DNA of 64,000 nt from Semisulcospira habei (GCA_036245525.1 BTPG01000004.1:44426884-44490883); one strand, 5' to 3'. Shown: positions 41,242-54,017, counted from the stretch's first letter. Numbers and translations: made by a program. Notes: generated from the letters alone by a model not told the origin.

Positions 41242-41455
41242 TTAATCAGAATACACCAGTGTGTGAAATAAGTTTGACTAAAATAGTTCACGGGTAATGC
41301 CAGAAAAACTTGGTGCCTCTAGGCACCAACCTATTCTGGCACCACTGTTGAACTAAAGCCATTGGTCTTTATTGTTATCTGCAAGTACTATAATGTAGCT
41401 TGCATATGGCAGTGTACAAATTTGAAGCTTTTAACCTCAGTATGATATGGGTTAT
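41242..41455. mobile_element. Palindromic MITE family A, long-arm subtype (reverse)
   Basis: It carries GAATACACCAGTGTGTGAAA on the left and GCTTTTAACCTCAGTATGAT on the right, the reverse of 27,564. The hairpin is slightly degraded. Confidence 0.85.
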
Positions 41456-43529
41456 AATAAAGACTGATAAAATCTATATATAGTTTCATTATGTGAATGT
41501 GATGAAGCTCTATGCCCATGCATAGAGTTCACACAGGGTTGTTGTATGGTACGGTCTTGTCAGCGGTTTGTCTTGTGACAAATATCCGTGTGGGCGCGAG
41601 GCCATGTGCAATCATAGGGAAGTGTTTTGCACGGGGGTTTTAGCGAGAGTTCAGACGAACAAATCTGTAGGGAATTCAGTACGGGGCTATACTGTCAGTG
41701 AGGACAGACGTGTGTGAGATACCCTAGCCCGTATTCCAAGACTCTGAAACGTAGAATTTAGGTATGTTTTTATATGTATTATTGATAGCTGCTGAGTTAA
41801 AGATAGAATGCATTAATAAGAGTTAGTTCAGTGGTGTAGCGTTGATTTGGTTCAGTTATGTTGGTTTGGAATTCGTCGAGATAACTGGTGATTTGCCTAT
41901 GTAGTTATTTACAGAGATGGATAACTAAGGAATGTGAGGGGTGTATGCCTAGGTCGTTTATGAAGGTAGTACGTGGTTAAGTATAGTCTTTTCGAATGTA
42001 TGAAATAATGTATAGTGAGAGCATCAGGTTATAGTCCGTTTCAATGTGGTGACAGAGTTATGGTGTGTTACGGAAGTGGTTCGTGTTATGAAGCATGTGT
42101 GTGTGTGAGTGAATGAACGTGTGAGAGTTATGTTTATCAGCCAGGTTATGTAATGTATCTCATATCATCCAATATGTGTGTGTTTAGCAAGTGTTATGAT
42201 ATTAGGACTTTCAGGCATGGGAATTGCCCAAGCAAAAATCAGCTGAAAGTAGGGGGGGTCCGGGACCTTCAGCCTCATACAAAAGGCCTTGTTTCCAGGG
42301 GCCGAAAAATCAAACAACAAGGGGGGGGGGGGGTAGGCGCTAGACCTTGCTTCAAGGGACCGAAAAATCAAATGGTGGGGGGGGGGGGGGGGGGGTAGTC
42401 GCTACACCTTGCTTCAGGGGGGCCGAAACATCGTACGACAAGGGGGGGGGGGGGGGGGGGGGGTGCCACACCTTGCTCCGTGTTAATTGAACACAGTGCA
42501 CGTCTGCCCACCTAGGTTTACTGCGCAGCGCGCGGCACGCTTTGGCTGCGGGCCAAGGACAATTCCCATGCCTGTCTTGTCTGCTTTGCTATTACATGGT
42601 GGCAACAGAAATAGGATCCGAGGATTTTTCTTTTTTTCCTGAGGAATGTGAAATTATTTTCCACGGAAAACCGCGGATCCGAGGACAATTCCCATGCCTG
42701 GACTTTATTGTACAGAGTTCTTGTGTGGAACAGAGCGACGTGATGCGGAGACATCAGTCAACAGAGGCTACCACCGAGGGACCTACTGCAAGGTCATTTC
42801 ATCACTCAGGGAGTGAGCGACCGGTGCTAAGATACCCGGGTCATCAGGGACTGTGCTACGGAGCGAGTCAGGAGGATGTCCACGGTACAAAAAACAGGAC
42901 GACTCTGAAGCGTGCGACACAAGAACTACACGCCTAGACGTGGAAGGACAGAACTTGGCTAAACAATAACACCAGTGAAATAGGTTGGATTGTGAGAGAC
43001 AATTACCTAGCCTGGCTATTATGTTGTGTATGCGGTGTCGATGTGTTAAATTGGAGAAGTGTGTAGTGTAAGAATATTCTTTTGAGTGTTTGTTGTTTAT
43101 TGTTATAAAGGCCATAAGATAAAGAGCGATAGTGTTTGTGTTTATACCGTTTGAATGCGCCTGACCGAGTCAGTGGCAGTGTATGCGTCTGTTGTGCAAG
43201 AGTCTGGATGAACAACTGGGGCGAGTCTGCAAGCGTTACAGTGAATCATGTAACAACATTTAACTCATTTCAGGTAGTCCACATCATAGCTGCGGAAATG
43301 TCAAATTATAGTGTTGCCAGCTATACAAAACTCCTCCAGCTATTGATGTGGGGCACTTTGAATGAGGTAATACTCGGGCAAAATACCACTCATGTACGCA
43401 TGCATCCATTGAACTCTTGACATACCTCAGACATATCGAGCGTCAGAAGATGAGCCGACTGTGAGAGTTCAAAGAGAGTGCAGATTAATTGCCTGTCACC
43501 TGAGAGGACTCTATGCTAATCAGGCACTT
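41456..43529. other. Unassigned 2-kb region with a poly-G tandem block
   Basis: The phrase CAATTCCCATGCCTG occurs twice on the plus strand (42,558 and 42,685) and once inverted (42,212). A possible TGGTGGCAAC motif at 42,598 hints at an LTR-retrotransposon primer site, but I found no paired repeats. ORFs at 42,542 and 43,136 have no family likeness. Confidence 0.4.
42240..42480 (+). repeat. Tandem ~70-80 bp units with long G runs
   Basis: Three or four units of the form ACCTTGCTTCA(A/G)GG..CCGAAA.ATC, each followed by 12-22 G. Strong G-quadruplex potential on this strand. Confidence 0.8.
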
Positions 43530-43729
43530 TTAACCCATATCATACTGAGGCTAAAAGTTTCAAATTTGTACACTGCCATACGATATATGCAAGCTACATT
43601 ATAGTACTTACAGATAAGGATATTGACAAATGGCTTTAGTTCAAGAGGCGCCAAGCTATTCTGGCACTACCCTTGAACTATTAAAGTCAAACTTATTTCA
43701 CACACTGTATTCCGAATGATAAGAGTCAA
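43530..43729. mobile_element. Palindromic MITE family A, long-arm subtype
   Basis: TTAACCCATATCATACTGAGG start. The left hairpin arm is mostly deleted; the right arm GGCGCCAAGCTATTCTGGCA is intact. Confidence 0.82.
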
Positions 43730-43873
43730 CTAAGCACAGTCCATCACTTCCCTGCAACTTGTACAGTCGTAACAGGAATTTGGGAAAAAAAGGGCTTTGG
43801 CTCAACCTCCTTCACTTTCAGAACACAAGCAACACCCAAGTGCAAAATGGATAGTTCCTCATGAGCTCCTGCA

Positions 43874-46738
43874 GGCCACGGAACACAGTGCCGTTTCCGT
43901 GCTGTCCAGTCTCTTAGCGTCAGCCCCAGGCATCCCCTAATATTTCAATCCCCTAAAAAACACTACTGCCCACCAGCTGCACATTTGCCATGCACAAAAT
44001 AACAACAAAAACAGCACATTGACAGTCTTATTTCTTGGCTATGAACCTGATTCCTTACCAACCCCACACTCACGCACAGCTGAAATCAGCGTGCCCCTCA
44101 AATCACTACATCAAAGGCAACTCAACATAGGCCCAAAATTGTCCACTGGATAAGCTCAGGATGGTATGAATCAAAGCACCAAACATGTCTCCTCTCATCT
44201 AACCAAACATTTCCAGCAAATTCCAACATTCAGCCCTACTACAAATTTTTAAACAAGGCAAAAATTATTTTTAAAAACACCGGTCCTCTTACTGCCTCAA
44301 CTGGCTAAATTTGACTATGTAATGTGACCTGAAAGAGGAACTCTCCCACCTGAACACCATTCAATCTGCCATCAGTGCAACTCTTAGACACTAGCTAAGT
44401 CAAACCCAAAGTGACGCCATTGAATGTTGCTGCATCTTTAAGTTATGGCCCATTATGTGAAGTGCGTTGTTGTGGCGTTTACTATGCTGTTGATGTTTTG
44501 GATCATGCATATCTGATGCAATGAAAAACAGACTAGATAAATTATGGTCAGAATGCCTCCAAAATTGGCATGTACATGAAGTAACATATCTGATTTTCAG
44601 AAATGTTGCATTTGAGGCACAGGCACATGAAAGTTTATTTTTTTACATTTTTCCATTACCCACCCCCCTACTTTTTCTGTTTTTCCAACTTTACACACAC
44701 ATGCAATACAGTCAAACTGACTTCTGGTGGGCTGGACAACTGAAAAAGGTTACCATGACATTGATAAAAAAATAAGCTTTCAGACCCAAGGCCATTTCCT
44801 TGTGTATCTCAGGGCAGCCAAAAGGACAATGCCCAGGCATCCTCACTGACCCTGTTGTCTGGTGCCAACAAGCTGGAAGAGGTCTGTAACCAGCTGCCAT
44901 GCCCTATATGCTGCTGGCAATCTTTTCCACAGGCAAAAGGGGTCATGAAACAGCTGTGCAATTTAAACATTAAGTCTACTGAACTAACCCACAGACAAAA
45001 GACTACACAAAACCGCCAAAACTATGCTACGCGGGACACACCGCATACCCAAACAAGTGTCTAGAGTGCTTATTTAGGAGATAGCATGGAAAAAATGGTT
45101 ATGTACAGTTCATTTTTATATAAAACACACCTGTCAGAGTCTCAAAAGACCTCAACTCATGTTGCAAATGCAGCAGGCATGTGTGTGCCAAACCTGTAAG
45201 CATTCCTGTAAAAACCTGTACTGGTGGCTGAAACTGCTGGTCCCATAATAATGCACTCAAATGAGCTTTACACAGAGTAAAAGTGCTTGTGTTTGGCTCA
45301 GAATAGACACCAGAGACATCCTTACTGACAATTACAGCAGAATGACACATCAGACGCAGCCAGTGTAGCTGGATCATGCAAAATAACACTTCTGCATGTC
45401 ACACTATTTTGGCGGATGATTTCACTCTGAGGTCAGCTGTCTAATGAAAAGAACATGCTGACACTGTTTCATTGTAGTTTTGATATTAACCTTTGACCTT
45501 AAGCCCCCCCCCCACCCACCCCACCTCAACTGAAAGAGTGACTTTTTTTAAAACACATTTATCAAACTAAACGCCCCAAACCACACCCCTTTCAAGGTCA
45601 AGGTCACAGCTCAAGGTCCAAGGTCAGACTCATGACTACTTGTAAGACAAAAAAAATAAATGAACAAACACACTAACCATAGCTCACAGTGCATGTAAAT
45701 AGGGTGTTGCAATGCAAAACATGCCAAAAACGCCTATAAAACTGCAATCGCAGCGATTTTTGGGCAAAATTAACAAATTTTCATGATTTTCTCAGTTTTC
45801 CAACTGCAAAAGTCCATTGATTGATTGTACATTGCTTAACGTCCCGACAGCAACAAGGCTTTCTCAGGACGTGCCTGCACTGCTTGTGAAAAAAAAAAAA
45901 AATAAACAGAACATTGAATGTATGTCACCAGCCGGTCAAATACATTAAAAAAACCTAACACATGGGCCTAAATAAAGCTAAGACCATTTAGCAACACACA
46001 TCCAATATCAAGAGCTACAGGCAGTGCAGACAGTAGGGAGAGTTTTAAAAAGGCAAATACAGGTGAATGGACAAAGGGTAGACAGAAACACATGCCCCAG
46101 AATAGAGAGAAAAACCCACCCTGTGGGGCTGACCAGGGTGACCCTGGGAACCAAAAAATACCTAACCCCAACCAAGTCCCCCAGGGCAGACCCGGGTTGC
46201 AAAAGTCCAAACTCAATGATATGGTAACATTAAACCAGTTTCTGATCTATGTCACATATGACATGTGGTGCCCTGACAGGCCACGGAACACAGTGCCGTT
46301 TCCGTACTGTCCAGTCTCTTAGCCATAGTCAGCCCCAGGCATCCCCTAATATTTCAATCCCCTAAAAAACACTACTGCCCACCAGCTGCACATTTGCCAT
46401 GCACAAAATAACAATAAAAACAGCACACTGACAGTCTCATTTCTTGGCTATGAACCTGATTCCTTACCAACCCCACACCCAAGCACAGCTGAAATCAGCA
46501 TGCCCCTCAAATCACTACGTCAATGGCAACTCAACATAGGCCCACAATTGTCCACTGGATAAGCTCAGGATGGTATGAATCAAAGCACCAAACATGTCTC
46601 CTCTCATCTAACCAAACATTTCCAGCAAATTCCAACATTCAGCCCTACTACAAATTTTTAAACAAGGCAAAAATTATTTTTAAAAACACCGGTCCTCTTG
46701 CTGCCTCAACTGGCCAAATTTGACTATGTAATGTGACC
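43874..46738 (-). mobile_element. Non-coding LTR-like element, copy 2
   Basis: Terminal repeats are 43,874-44,329 and 46,279-46,738. TSD TGCA lies at 43,870-43,873 and 46,739-46,742. The interior aligns along its length with copy 1 in reverse orientation and additionally contains SINE-like element S (45,817-46,197). The two terminal repeats differ at several positions, so this insertion is older than copy 1. Confidence 0.88.
45817..46197 (-). mobile_element. SINE-like element S, full-length copy
   Basis: Flanked by a 12-bp TSD TGCAAAAGTCCA (45,805-45,816 and 46,198-46,209). The (TTGA)n tail is at the left, so it is on the minus strand. Confidence 0.92.
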
Positions 46739-46790
46739 TGCAGTTGTGGGGGCTCATGCGAATCTAACCTCTTGCTGAGCCTATCCATAT

Positions 46791-47554
46791 TCGGTGGATG
46801 GCTGGGATTCTTCTGTGCTGATTAACAAATGTTTCGAACACTAAAAAATTTGTCACTATAGACAACTGTCTCCCTCGATTCGCTACCACTGATCAGCTGT
46901 AGCACATCGAGGGAGACAACTATTGTGCTCTGCAGACCGCTATGTTTATCACAGTTCAAAAATAAATCGAAGCAAAATCCATCATGCTTTACATAACAGT
47001 CGAGCTCTACAAGATGACACTGCATAACAACTGTATTCTTTTTTACTTTTAACAGAACTACCAGTAATACAACGATATTCATGAGTCCGTGTGTGGTGCT
47101 CACACCCTAAAACACAGGCGATGGGAACTCCATGAAAAAAAAAATCTGTCTAATAATGTTGCCAGTAGTTGTTGTTTTTTTAAATTGTGTGAAAAATAGT
47201 GCTGCACACTGACAAGGCAAAAGGGCTGAAGACAAAAGTCTTAAGTTTCTATACACACATACCATACTACAATAGTATAAATAACTTTCACAAAAAGACA
47301 AAGTCAGCAAAAAAGTAGTATCAAGTACACTTACTCTACAGCACCAGATATGAAAGTATTCACACTTGGAAATTAACACATTGAGCACTAAGAATAAGAT
47401 CAACATTCCATAAATTGAGAGTTGTGTTGCGAATTCCGTTAATCAGAATTACAAACAGTAGATCATTATTTATGTCGTATTGAAACACATAGAATCTTGA
47501 CCTACTTCCGATTCCTGAATGTCTGTTTCAACTGAACTACACTTCAGGCGATGG
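46791..47554. other. Intergenic
   Basis: A short inverted pair (GACAACTGTCTCCCTCGAT...ATCGAGGGAGACAACTAT) forms a hairpin at 46,860-46,922. Otherwise nothing is recognised. Confidence 0.5.
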
Positions 47555-47708
47555 CCTGAAAATGACAGATCAACAGTGGTTCCACATTAGCCTGTTGCAC
47601 AGATAGCTTGGCGGCTGGAGCACCAAGCTACTTGGTATTTTGGTACAACCCTGCACTATCATGGAAGATGCACGTCTTGCTGTAGTGTGTCAGAGCTGAG
47701 TGGGTTAA
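47555..47708. mobile_element. Palindromic MITE family A, degraded
   Basis: It retains ATAGCTTGGCG and the GTAGTGTGTCAGAGCTGAGTGGGTTAA-type right end (ends TTAA at 47,705). Confidence 0.7.
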
Positions 47709-48284
47709 ATAAAGTTACAAACAGAAAGCAATAATAAGGGAGGTGGGTCTTGTTCACTAAGTTCATGTCATGATGGTTTGCAAAAGGACACTCAACACTA
47801 ATTGGCAGCGCAAACACTGAAAATGAAATGCGTCATAAAGTTGCCCTTTTATGCTCAATCTACAGGAAAAAGTGTAGAAACCATAAAAAAAAAATTGCAG
47901 ATCAGAAGAGAAATGAACATAAACTGCAGACCGCAGATAAGGCATGCATGCTTGGACAAATACAGTAGTTATACCAAGGGGAATCACTCAAGGGGTGGGG
48001 GCCGTCGTGTCAGTATGCAAGAGGTCTTTGGGTCGATGTCAGCTGCATTTTAGCTTGGCACAGCTTCGCCTCTATTTGGGAAAAGAGAGTTATGTCCATT
48101 TTTGAGAAAAGCAATTGAGATTTTCATTGTTACATACTGGCTTTTGACATTACAGTAAAGCTGTGCGCTATCCAACTGCGGCTGACGTCACCCTGATTGT
48201 CTTTTTGCCTACTAAGTACTAGGTCATATTTGATGTACTGTCATGGGCTGGCGGTTCAAAAAGCTATAAAGCCATGATATGCTA
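47709..48284. other. Intergenic
   Basis: No gene or clear repeat. Confidence 0.4.
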
Positions 48285-48403
48285 AGAAAGGATGTGGATT
48301 GACCATGATAGTTCAAGAGTGATGTCAAAATAGCTTGGTGCCTGAATATGCCAAGTTATTCTGACACCACCCTTGAACTATCAAGTTTGATCTGTCTCCA
48401 GAA
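48285..48403. mobile_element. Palindromic MITE family A near the NAA80 3' end
   Basis: TGACCATGATAGTTCAAGAG and CACCCTTGAACTATCAAG arms; probably downstream of, or in, the NAA80 3' UTR. Confidence 0.75.
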
Positions 48404-48584
48404 CTGTGATGTAGGCCTCCATGGATATCTCAAAAGAGTATTAATTTCATCCTCAGACTGTAATGAGATAAAGATGAGGTCAGGGGATCTAACATTGCTG
48501 TCGAGATATGAGTGATACCCCTTGTAATGCAGTGTTTCTAGGAAAAGGCGTTGCAGACTCAACAAATGTCAAGCACGCAAAGAG

Positions 48585-51500
48585 CTAAAGAGACTTTTGC
48601 ATCCATGTGTGAGCATTGGGGTCCATGCGAACAACATGTCGACTCTGCACATAATCTGTTTTGGATGATGTCCCTTGAGGTGGGGGTGGAGGAGGAGGTG
48701 GAGGGGGTGCAGAGGACATAGGGGGTAGGGGTGGGGCTGGTGAAGCCACAGGCTGAGCAGGTGCAGGTATTGCGCTGGTGTTGAAGTCTTCTGTAATATC
48801 TGTTGTGACTGCTGGTCCAATTTCAGAAACATTGTTTTCGGTTGAGGAAATACTTGTGCCCACCAGTTTCTGCAGCTGCAGGTAAAATCGTGAAATTTTC
48901 TTATTACACATGATGTAATAACTTAAAAGCAATGCAGTTTTGTGATTTACACCAGAGCATCAGGGGAATCGGCCATTACAGTTCAAGGGTAGTACCAGAT
49001 TAGCCTAAAGTTTAATTAGGCACCAAGCGCATCTGACATTGCCCTTGAACAATCATGGCTGATCCATCTCCAACACAAAAGTTAAATGACAGGCTTACAA
49101 AACAGCCCTTTAACTTCTACAGCCAAATGGTTCATGTATTTATAAGAAACGTCTACGTCTCAAGGTATCATACTCATCTATCGCTACAACTCAAGATTAA
49201 CCACTGTCAATTAATCCATCTCCTGCAGATGCTGATGCGAGTGAAATACCCAAACATACAAAATACAGACAAAGGATTGATTGATTGTACATTGCTTAAC
49301 GTCCCGACAGCAACAAGGCTTTCTCAGGACGTGCCTGCACTGCTTGTGAAAAAAAAAAATAAACAGAACATTGAATGTATGTCGCCAGCCGGTCAAATAC
49401 GTTAAATAAACCTAACAAATGGGGCTAAATAAAGCTAAGACCATTTAGCAACACACATCCAATATCAAGAGCTACAGGCAGTGCAGACAGTAGGGAGAGT
49501 TTTAAAAAGGCAAATACAGGTGAATGGACAAAGGGTAGACAGAAACACATGCCCCAGAATAGAGAGAAAAACTCACCCTGTGGGGCTGACCAGGGTGACC
49601 CTGGGAACTAAAAAGTACCTAACCCCACCCAAGTCCCCCAGGGCAGACCCGGGTGGGGGTACAGACAAAGGAAGCCGCTGCATTTACAGCACAGTAGGTA
49701 CTGTTTTTCCACGAAGAAAAGTTGTCATTTCCTCAAGAATATGATCCCCACCCCAACATTAAGGAGTTCAAAACATGTCACAAAGTGAAGCAGAAATACA
49801 TGCATACCAATTCAGCTGGCACTCTGTGGGCATTATCACCAAGACTGATGACAGGTGAGCACACTGTGTATCCAAGGTGTGAGTAAAATCCCTGCTTGTC
49901 AATCGTATTTAGGTATGCCGTCTTGAAGTTCATTCTGAAAAAAACGCTATATGATTATGAGTTCATCTACAGTACTGAGCACCATAAGGGGTCAGTGTGG
50001 TGCTATTCAGATTTCAATCAAAATAAAGCATGTAGTGACATTTCTGTTGTTGCAATGCATTAAGATAATGTTAATGTATAAATATGTATATTTTGGGCTA
50101 TCTGCATGATAAATTTAATTGTGAACTGATAATAAAATGTTGAAATAGTTGCCCAAAATGGCTTCGCTAAAGAGGAACGGTTTCAGTGGGTTAACTCAAA
50201 CGAAGATTAAGACTACATCAGCGCATCATTACAAGAAATTATTTTTTTTAATTTAGGCTTCATACATTGAAAAATCAGTGCTAAACTTTTTTTTTTCACT
50301 TTAGAACTAGATATTGACACAGTTATGGCAGAAAAGTGGCATTTCCGACGCATAACGAAGTGTCCCACTGCAACGTATTTTTTCACTTTCCCAAAGTCGG
50401 CAACAAGATAAAATCAGCTTGTCCACTATGTGCATCAACAAACTACACCCAAAATACTTCATTTTGCACCATAATAGGTTACAAATATTCGAAAGATTTG
50501 GATGCTGAGAAAATTTGTATATCGCAGTGTTCCCAAATGTCACGTCTGAAACGCAACCCAAAACAATTGCAGAAACTCGTTCAAAACTCGCTTCCCGACC
50601 GGTTTGCTTGAGTTGAGGGAATTCCCCGGGAAATTCCACACAAACTGATGATGTTTACACAGAAAATCCATAGACATTTTAGCCCTGGTACGCAAAAAAC
50701 TGACGCATCCCGACTTCCGACATCCGTGCGTCGGAAACACTTGCGCCTCATTTTGACAGCATACGGTTTGAATCTACAAATGTTACCAATTTTCTTGGAC
50801 CATCTGCATTACAGGTTGGCATTTTTAAATTGTTTTATGTTCCATGCATCAATTTAAATAATTAATATTTGCATGTTTGTATTTTTTTAGCAGATAACTG
50901 TTCTTAAATAGACTGTGCTTACATTTACTCTCTGTGTCTCGTGCAACATCGGTAATGAATGTTTGGACATTTTCATCATTTTCAAACAAATCTGACACAG
51001 CACCAAAATTAATCTTGTGTGCAAGGACTATTATTATGCATAGTGTTCATCAATCATGTAGTGATTTTTTTCTAAATGCCTTAAAACTTGAAAAAAAATT
51101 AATTTGGGTGAAGTTTGTTTAGGACGTGTAATGGGACGTCACGATTGCATTTAAATTGTGTAAAGTCCCATGCAGCAATTGAAACATGAAAGTGCAGACT
51201 TTTAGGATTGTGAAAAGACTAATTCATAAAAAATGTATCGTCCGTGACAGCATTCATTAATACACACAAAACTGAACAAGTACATTGCAAATAAACATTC
51301 ATCTTGTGTACACAAGCCTTGTACCTCTGCTCCACACTTTCACATCTCTAGTATTAAGTCGCTGGCAAATATAGAACATAAGCCAATCCTGATCAAACTG
51401 CCTACCATTACCATTAGTGTTTGCAATATTTTTCAGTATATCTATATTTTATGAGGTATCTTATGCTATCAATGATTGCATTTCCACCAGACCAGAACAA

Positions 51501-54017
51501 TTGGAAATGACACCTAATAACAAGACAAAACAAGTGTTCTTTCATTCATGGTGTCCCGTGACACTGACATCTGAAACATCATAACTAACAAGTGTAATAT
51601 TTAGGAGATGCAACTAATATAATTTTATTGTTTTTGGTTGCCATATTGTTTCACTTGTTTTATACCGTGCTTGTGCTTAACTACTGGAAAACAACTGATC
51701 TAGCTTCTGTGGTGATATGATTTGGTAAGACGTTACAGATGCTACGGTGTCCTACGTTTTGACGCAGTTCTAACCTTTCATTTAAGTGATTTGTTTTCTA
51801 AAATCACCTCAAAAAGTATATTTACTCTTTGACTTAACATTACATGTTCACAAAATGGTGCATATTAAATTTAATTAGAGTGGGTGCATTGCATGTGTCC
51901 CTATGGTGCATCCGAAACAGGTTATCATACCCCCCTCAGTCGATCCTCAATTGTGTCAACACAGAACAGATTATTTATTTTCTTTTCTCGATTTGTATTT
52001 ATACTTTGTCAGACATGTCTAAAACAGGCATTGTTTCATCTTTAGCTTTTTTTTTCATCCTATTTTCCCACTTTTGGTGTTCAGTACTGTAGATGAACTC
52101 ATACACATAGAGAGAGAGAGACAGGTAGACAGTAACAGACTGACAGAGTTCTATATTACCAGATATTTAAAATCCACATGTGCCTGCGGTCACTGGTATT
52201 GTTTACATTATTGGTGGCTGCAGGCACAAGGGAGTTAATATGCATGTTGCCCTAACCCTTATCATTCAGAATACACCAGTGTGTGAATTAAGTTTGACTA
52301 AAATAGTTCAAGGGTAGTGCCAGAATAACTTGGCGCCTCTAGGTGCCAAGCTATTCTGGCACCACCCTTAAATAAAGCCATTGGTCTATATCCTTATCTG
52401 TAAGTACTATAAAAGTATAATGTAGCTTGCATGTAGCAGTGCACAAATTTGAAGCTTTTAGCCTCAGTATGATATGGGTTAAATGCCTCTGACAAACACC
52501 GACTGATGAATAATATGCAAAGGTATACTCTTAACTTATTTAAGACGTGCCGCAGCATGTCTCAAAAAGTCAAATGAGTTAACGAGCACCAACTTCACAA
52601 GGCAACCTAAAAGTATGTCCAGATCTGTCACCTGCAGCTCGCTCTAGAAATAAAACATATAACTCATTCAGCCCGACGCACGTATTTCCCAAATTTTGGA
52701 AGCATCATCTAATGACTATGCACCTGTTGCAGGAGATAGATCGACCATGATAATTCCAGGGTAGTGCCAGATTAGCTTGGCGCCAAGCTAATCTGGCACT
52801 ACCCTTGAATTATCATGGTCGACCCATCTTGCGCTGTAGTGCGTCAGGGCTGAATGGGTTAAATCATTCAGCAATGACACACTACATGAATATGAAACAA
52901 ACATGGCAATTCATGGATGTGCAAGAATAGCCTGGCGTCTCTACCCAGCCAATATGCTACCACCCTTGAACTATCATGGTCGATCCGTCTACTGAACTTA
53001 CTTCCTGGCAAATTCTTCAGTGGCTTCCATCAATGTTTTTCCCAGACCAGTTCCCCGTAGATCTCTCCGGATGATAACTGAAAGATAACAGTAAATGTGA
53101 TGATCAAACCCAGAAAGCAAGGCCACTCAGCTGACACTAGCTGTGCGCGAGCCGACATCAGCCCAATGACTTCATTTGCACCCTGGGAAAGTACATGTTT
53201 ACATTACATCCCCATACACATACACTGCAATCAAGTACACGCACATCCGTTCTGCACTATTCTAAATCAGGTGGAAACTTTGAACTATTAGTATTAAGAT
53301 CACTTTACAGCTGACAGCTGGCACAGCAAAGAAATGAACAAATGAAATGACTGCAGGATAAAGCTTTAGGTTATGAATTACAAGCTGTATCTAGTTAACA
53401 AATAGCATGAATATGCTGGGATCACAGCTTGATTACCAGATTCAAAGAGGCAGGCTTTGTCCTTGCCCTGAACAGACACTAGGCGACTGCTGCCCACAAC
53501 TTCATGGTCGTTCTTTCGACGAAACACCAGGGTACAGGGCAGACTGTCACATGACTTCTCCAGACTGTGATACCTGCACAGAGTAATAATAAAATAAAAT
53601 AATAATAGTAATGATAATAATACAGGCATTAAACCCATTTATCCCATTTGAAAATTGGCTGCATGCCCGCCCAAGTGAAAAGTGCAGGTCACAGCTGAAT
53701 ATATAAAAACAATAAAACAAAATTAACACGGTGCAAAAACTAAAACGCTGTATCTACCAATTAAAATGTTCAACATTTCTATCCACAGTGAAAATACAGA
53801 TTAACCCAAGGCTGTGTAATATTTGTATTCATTTATGATACAGCGACCAGTGCATGCAAAGTCATGCTGTGCGCTAACTGGCTTGGCTGAGCAGTAGTGG
53901 CAACGGCTCGTATGTCTACCTGGCTGCTTTACTTCTCGGCCATTCGTCATTCAGAATGTCTATGCACGTATTTGCGTGGTGCTTGTGTTTGTGTAGAGGC
54001 ACGGCTTCGTATTCCAT
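48585..54017 (-). CDS. NAA80: N-alpha-acetyltransferase 80 (actin N-acetyltransferase); complement(join(48585..48875,49808..49934,53002..53077,53437..53573,53920..54017))
   Basis: NAA80 acetylates the processed N-terminus of actin. Exon 1 starts at ATG 54,017 and contains LNDEWPRSKAA, the family N-terminal signature. Exon 2 gives YHSLEKSCDSLPCTLVFRRK and VVGSSRLVSV. Exon 3 has the acetyl-CoA loop RRDLRGTGLGKTLME. Exon 4 reads MNFKTAYLNTIDKQGFYSHL and GYTVCSP. Exon 5 has ten consecutive prolines after PPLPPMSSAP and ends in MDPNAHTWMQKSL. The polyproline loop is typical of NAA80 and in vertebrates helps engage profilin-actin. All four introns are GT-AG; the phases (2, 1, 2, 0) match and give about 242 residues without a stop. 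Vertebrate NAA80 is somewhat longer at the N-terminus. Introns hold MITEs and one SINE-like copy. It is probably functional. Confidence 0.9.
48970..49070. mobile_element. Palindromic MITE family A, degraded, NAA80 intron 4
   Basis: CAGTTCAAGGGTAGTACCAG and GCCCTTGAACAATCATGG arms with a mutated loop. Confidence 0.75.
49277..49659 (-). mobile_element. SINE-like element S, full-length, NAA80 intron 4
   Basis: Flanked by a 13-bp TSD TACAGACAAAGGA (49,264-49,276 and 49,660-49,672). Tail (TTGA)n at the left. Confidence 0.92.
49935..52166. other. NAA80 intron 3, first part
   Basis: A pair of inverted TTTCCGACGCA motifs (50,337 and 50,727) may mark a ~420-bp DNA transposon. No coding sequence is supported in the rest. 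Confidence 0.35.
52167..52238. mobile_element. Palindromic MITE family C
   Basis: TTAA on both sides; GTGCCTGCGGTCAC..GTATTGT pairs with GGTGGCTGCAGGCAC. Related to 38,512. Confidence 0.7.
52252..52482. mobile_element. Palindromic MITE family A, long-arm subtype (reverse)
   Basis: CTAACCCTTATCATTCAGAA start, intact hairpin with GGCGCC core variants, GATATGGGTTAA end. Confidence 0.9.
52660..52862. mobile_element. Palindromic MITE family A
   Basis: AACTCATTCAGCCCGACG start and GGGCTGAATGGGTTAA end, with a near-perfect hairpin at 52,740-52,825. Confidence 0.92.
52905..52990. mobile_element. Palindromic MITE family A, decayed fragment
   Basis: Only GAATAGCCTGGCG and CACCCTTGAACTATCATGG remain. 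It ends just before NAA80 exon 3. Confidence 0.6.
53574..53919. other. NAA80 intron 1
   Basis: AT-rich; no further feature. Confidence 0.5.

Larger units (their letters stand above)
43840..46790. mobile_element. Palindromic MITE family B, split by an LTR-like element
   Basis: The left arm GATAGTTCCTCATGAGCTCCTGCA (given to 43,873) and the right arm TGTGGGGGCTCATGCGAATC (from 46,746) belong to one hairpin. The LTR-like element sits in its loop. Confidence 0.75.

Noticed and set aside
42542..43420. Possible LTR retrotransposon with a TGGTGGCAAC primer-site-like motif
   Set aside because: No paired terminal repeats or gag/pol motifs were found.
43530..43729. MITE hairpins as microRNA genes
   Set aside because: Arm length and repetition suggest transposons; no evidence of processing can be read from sequence.
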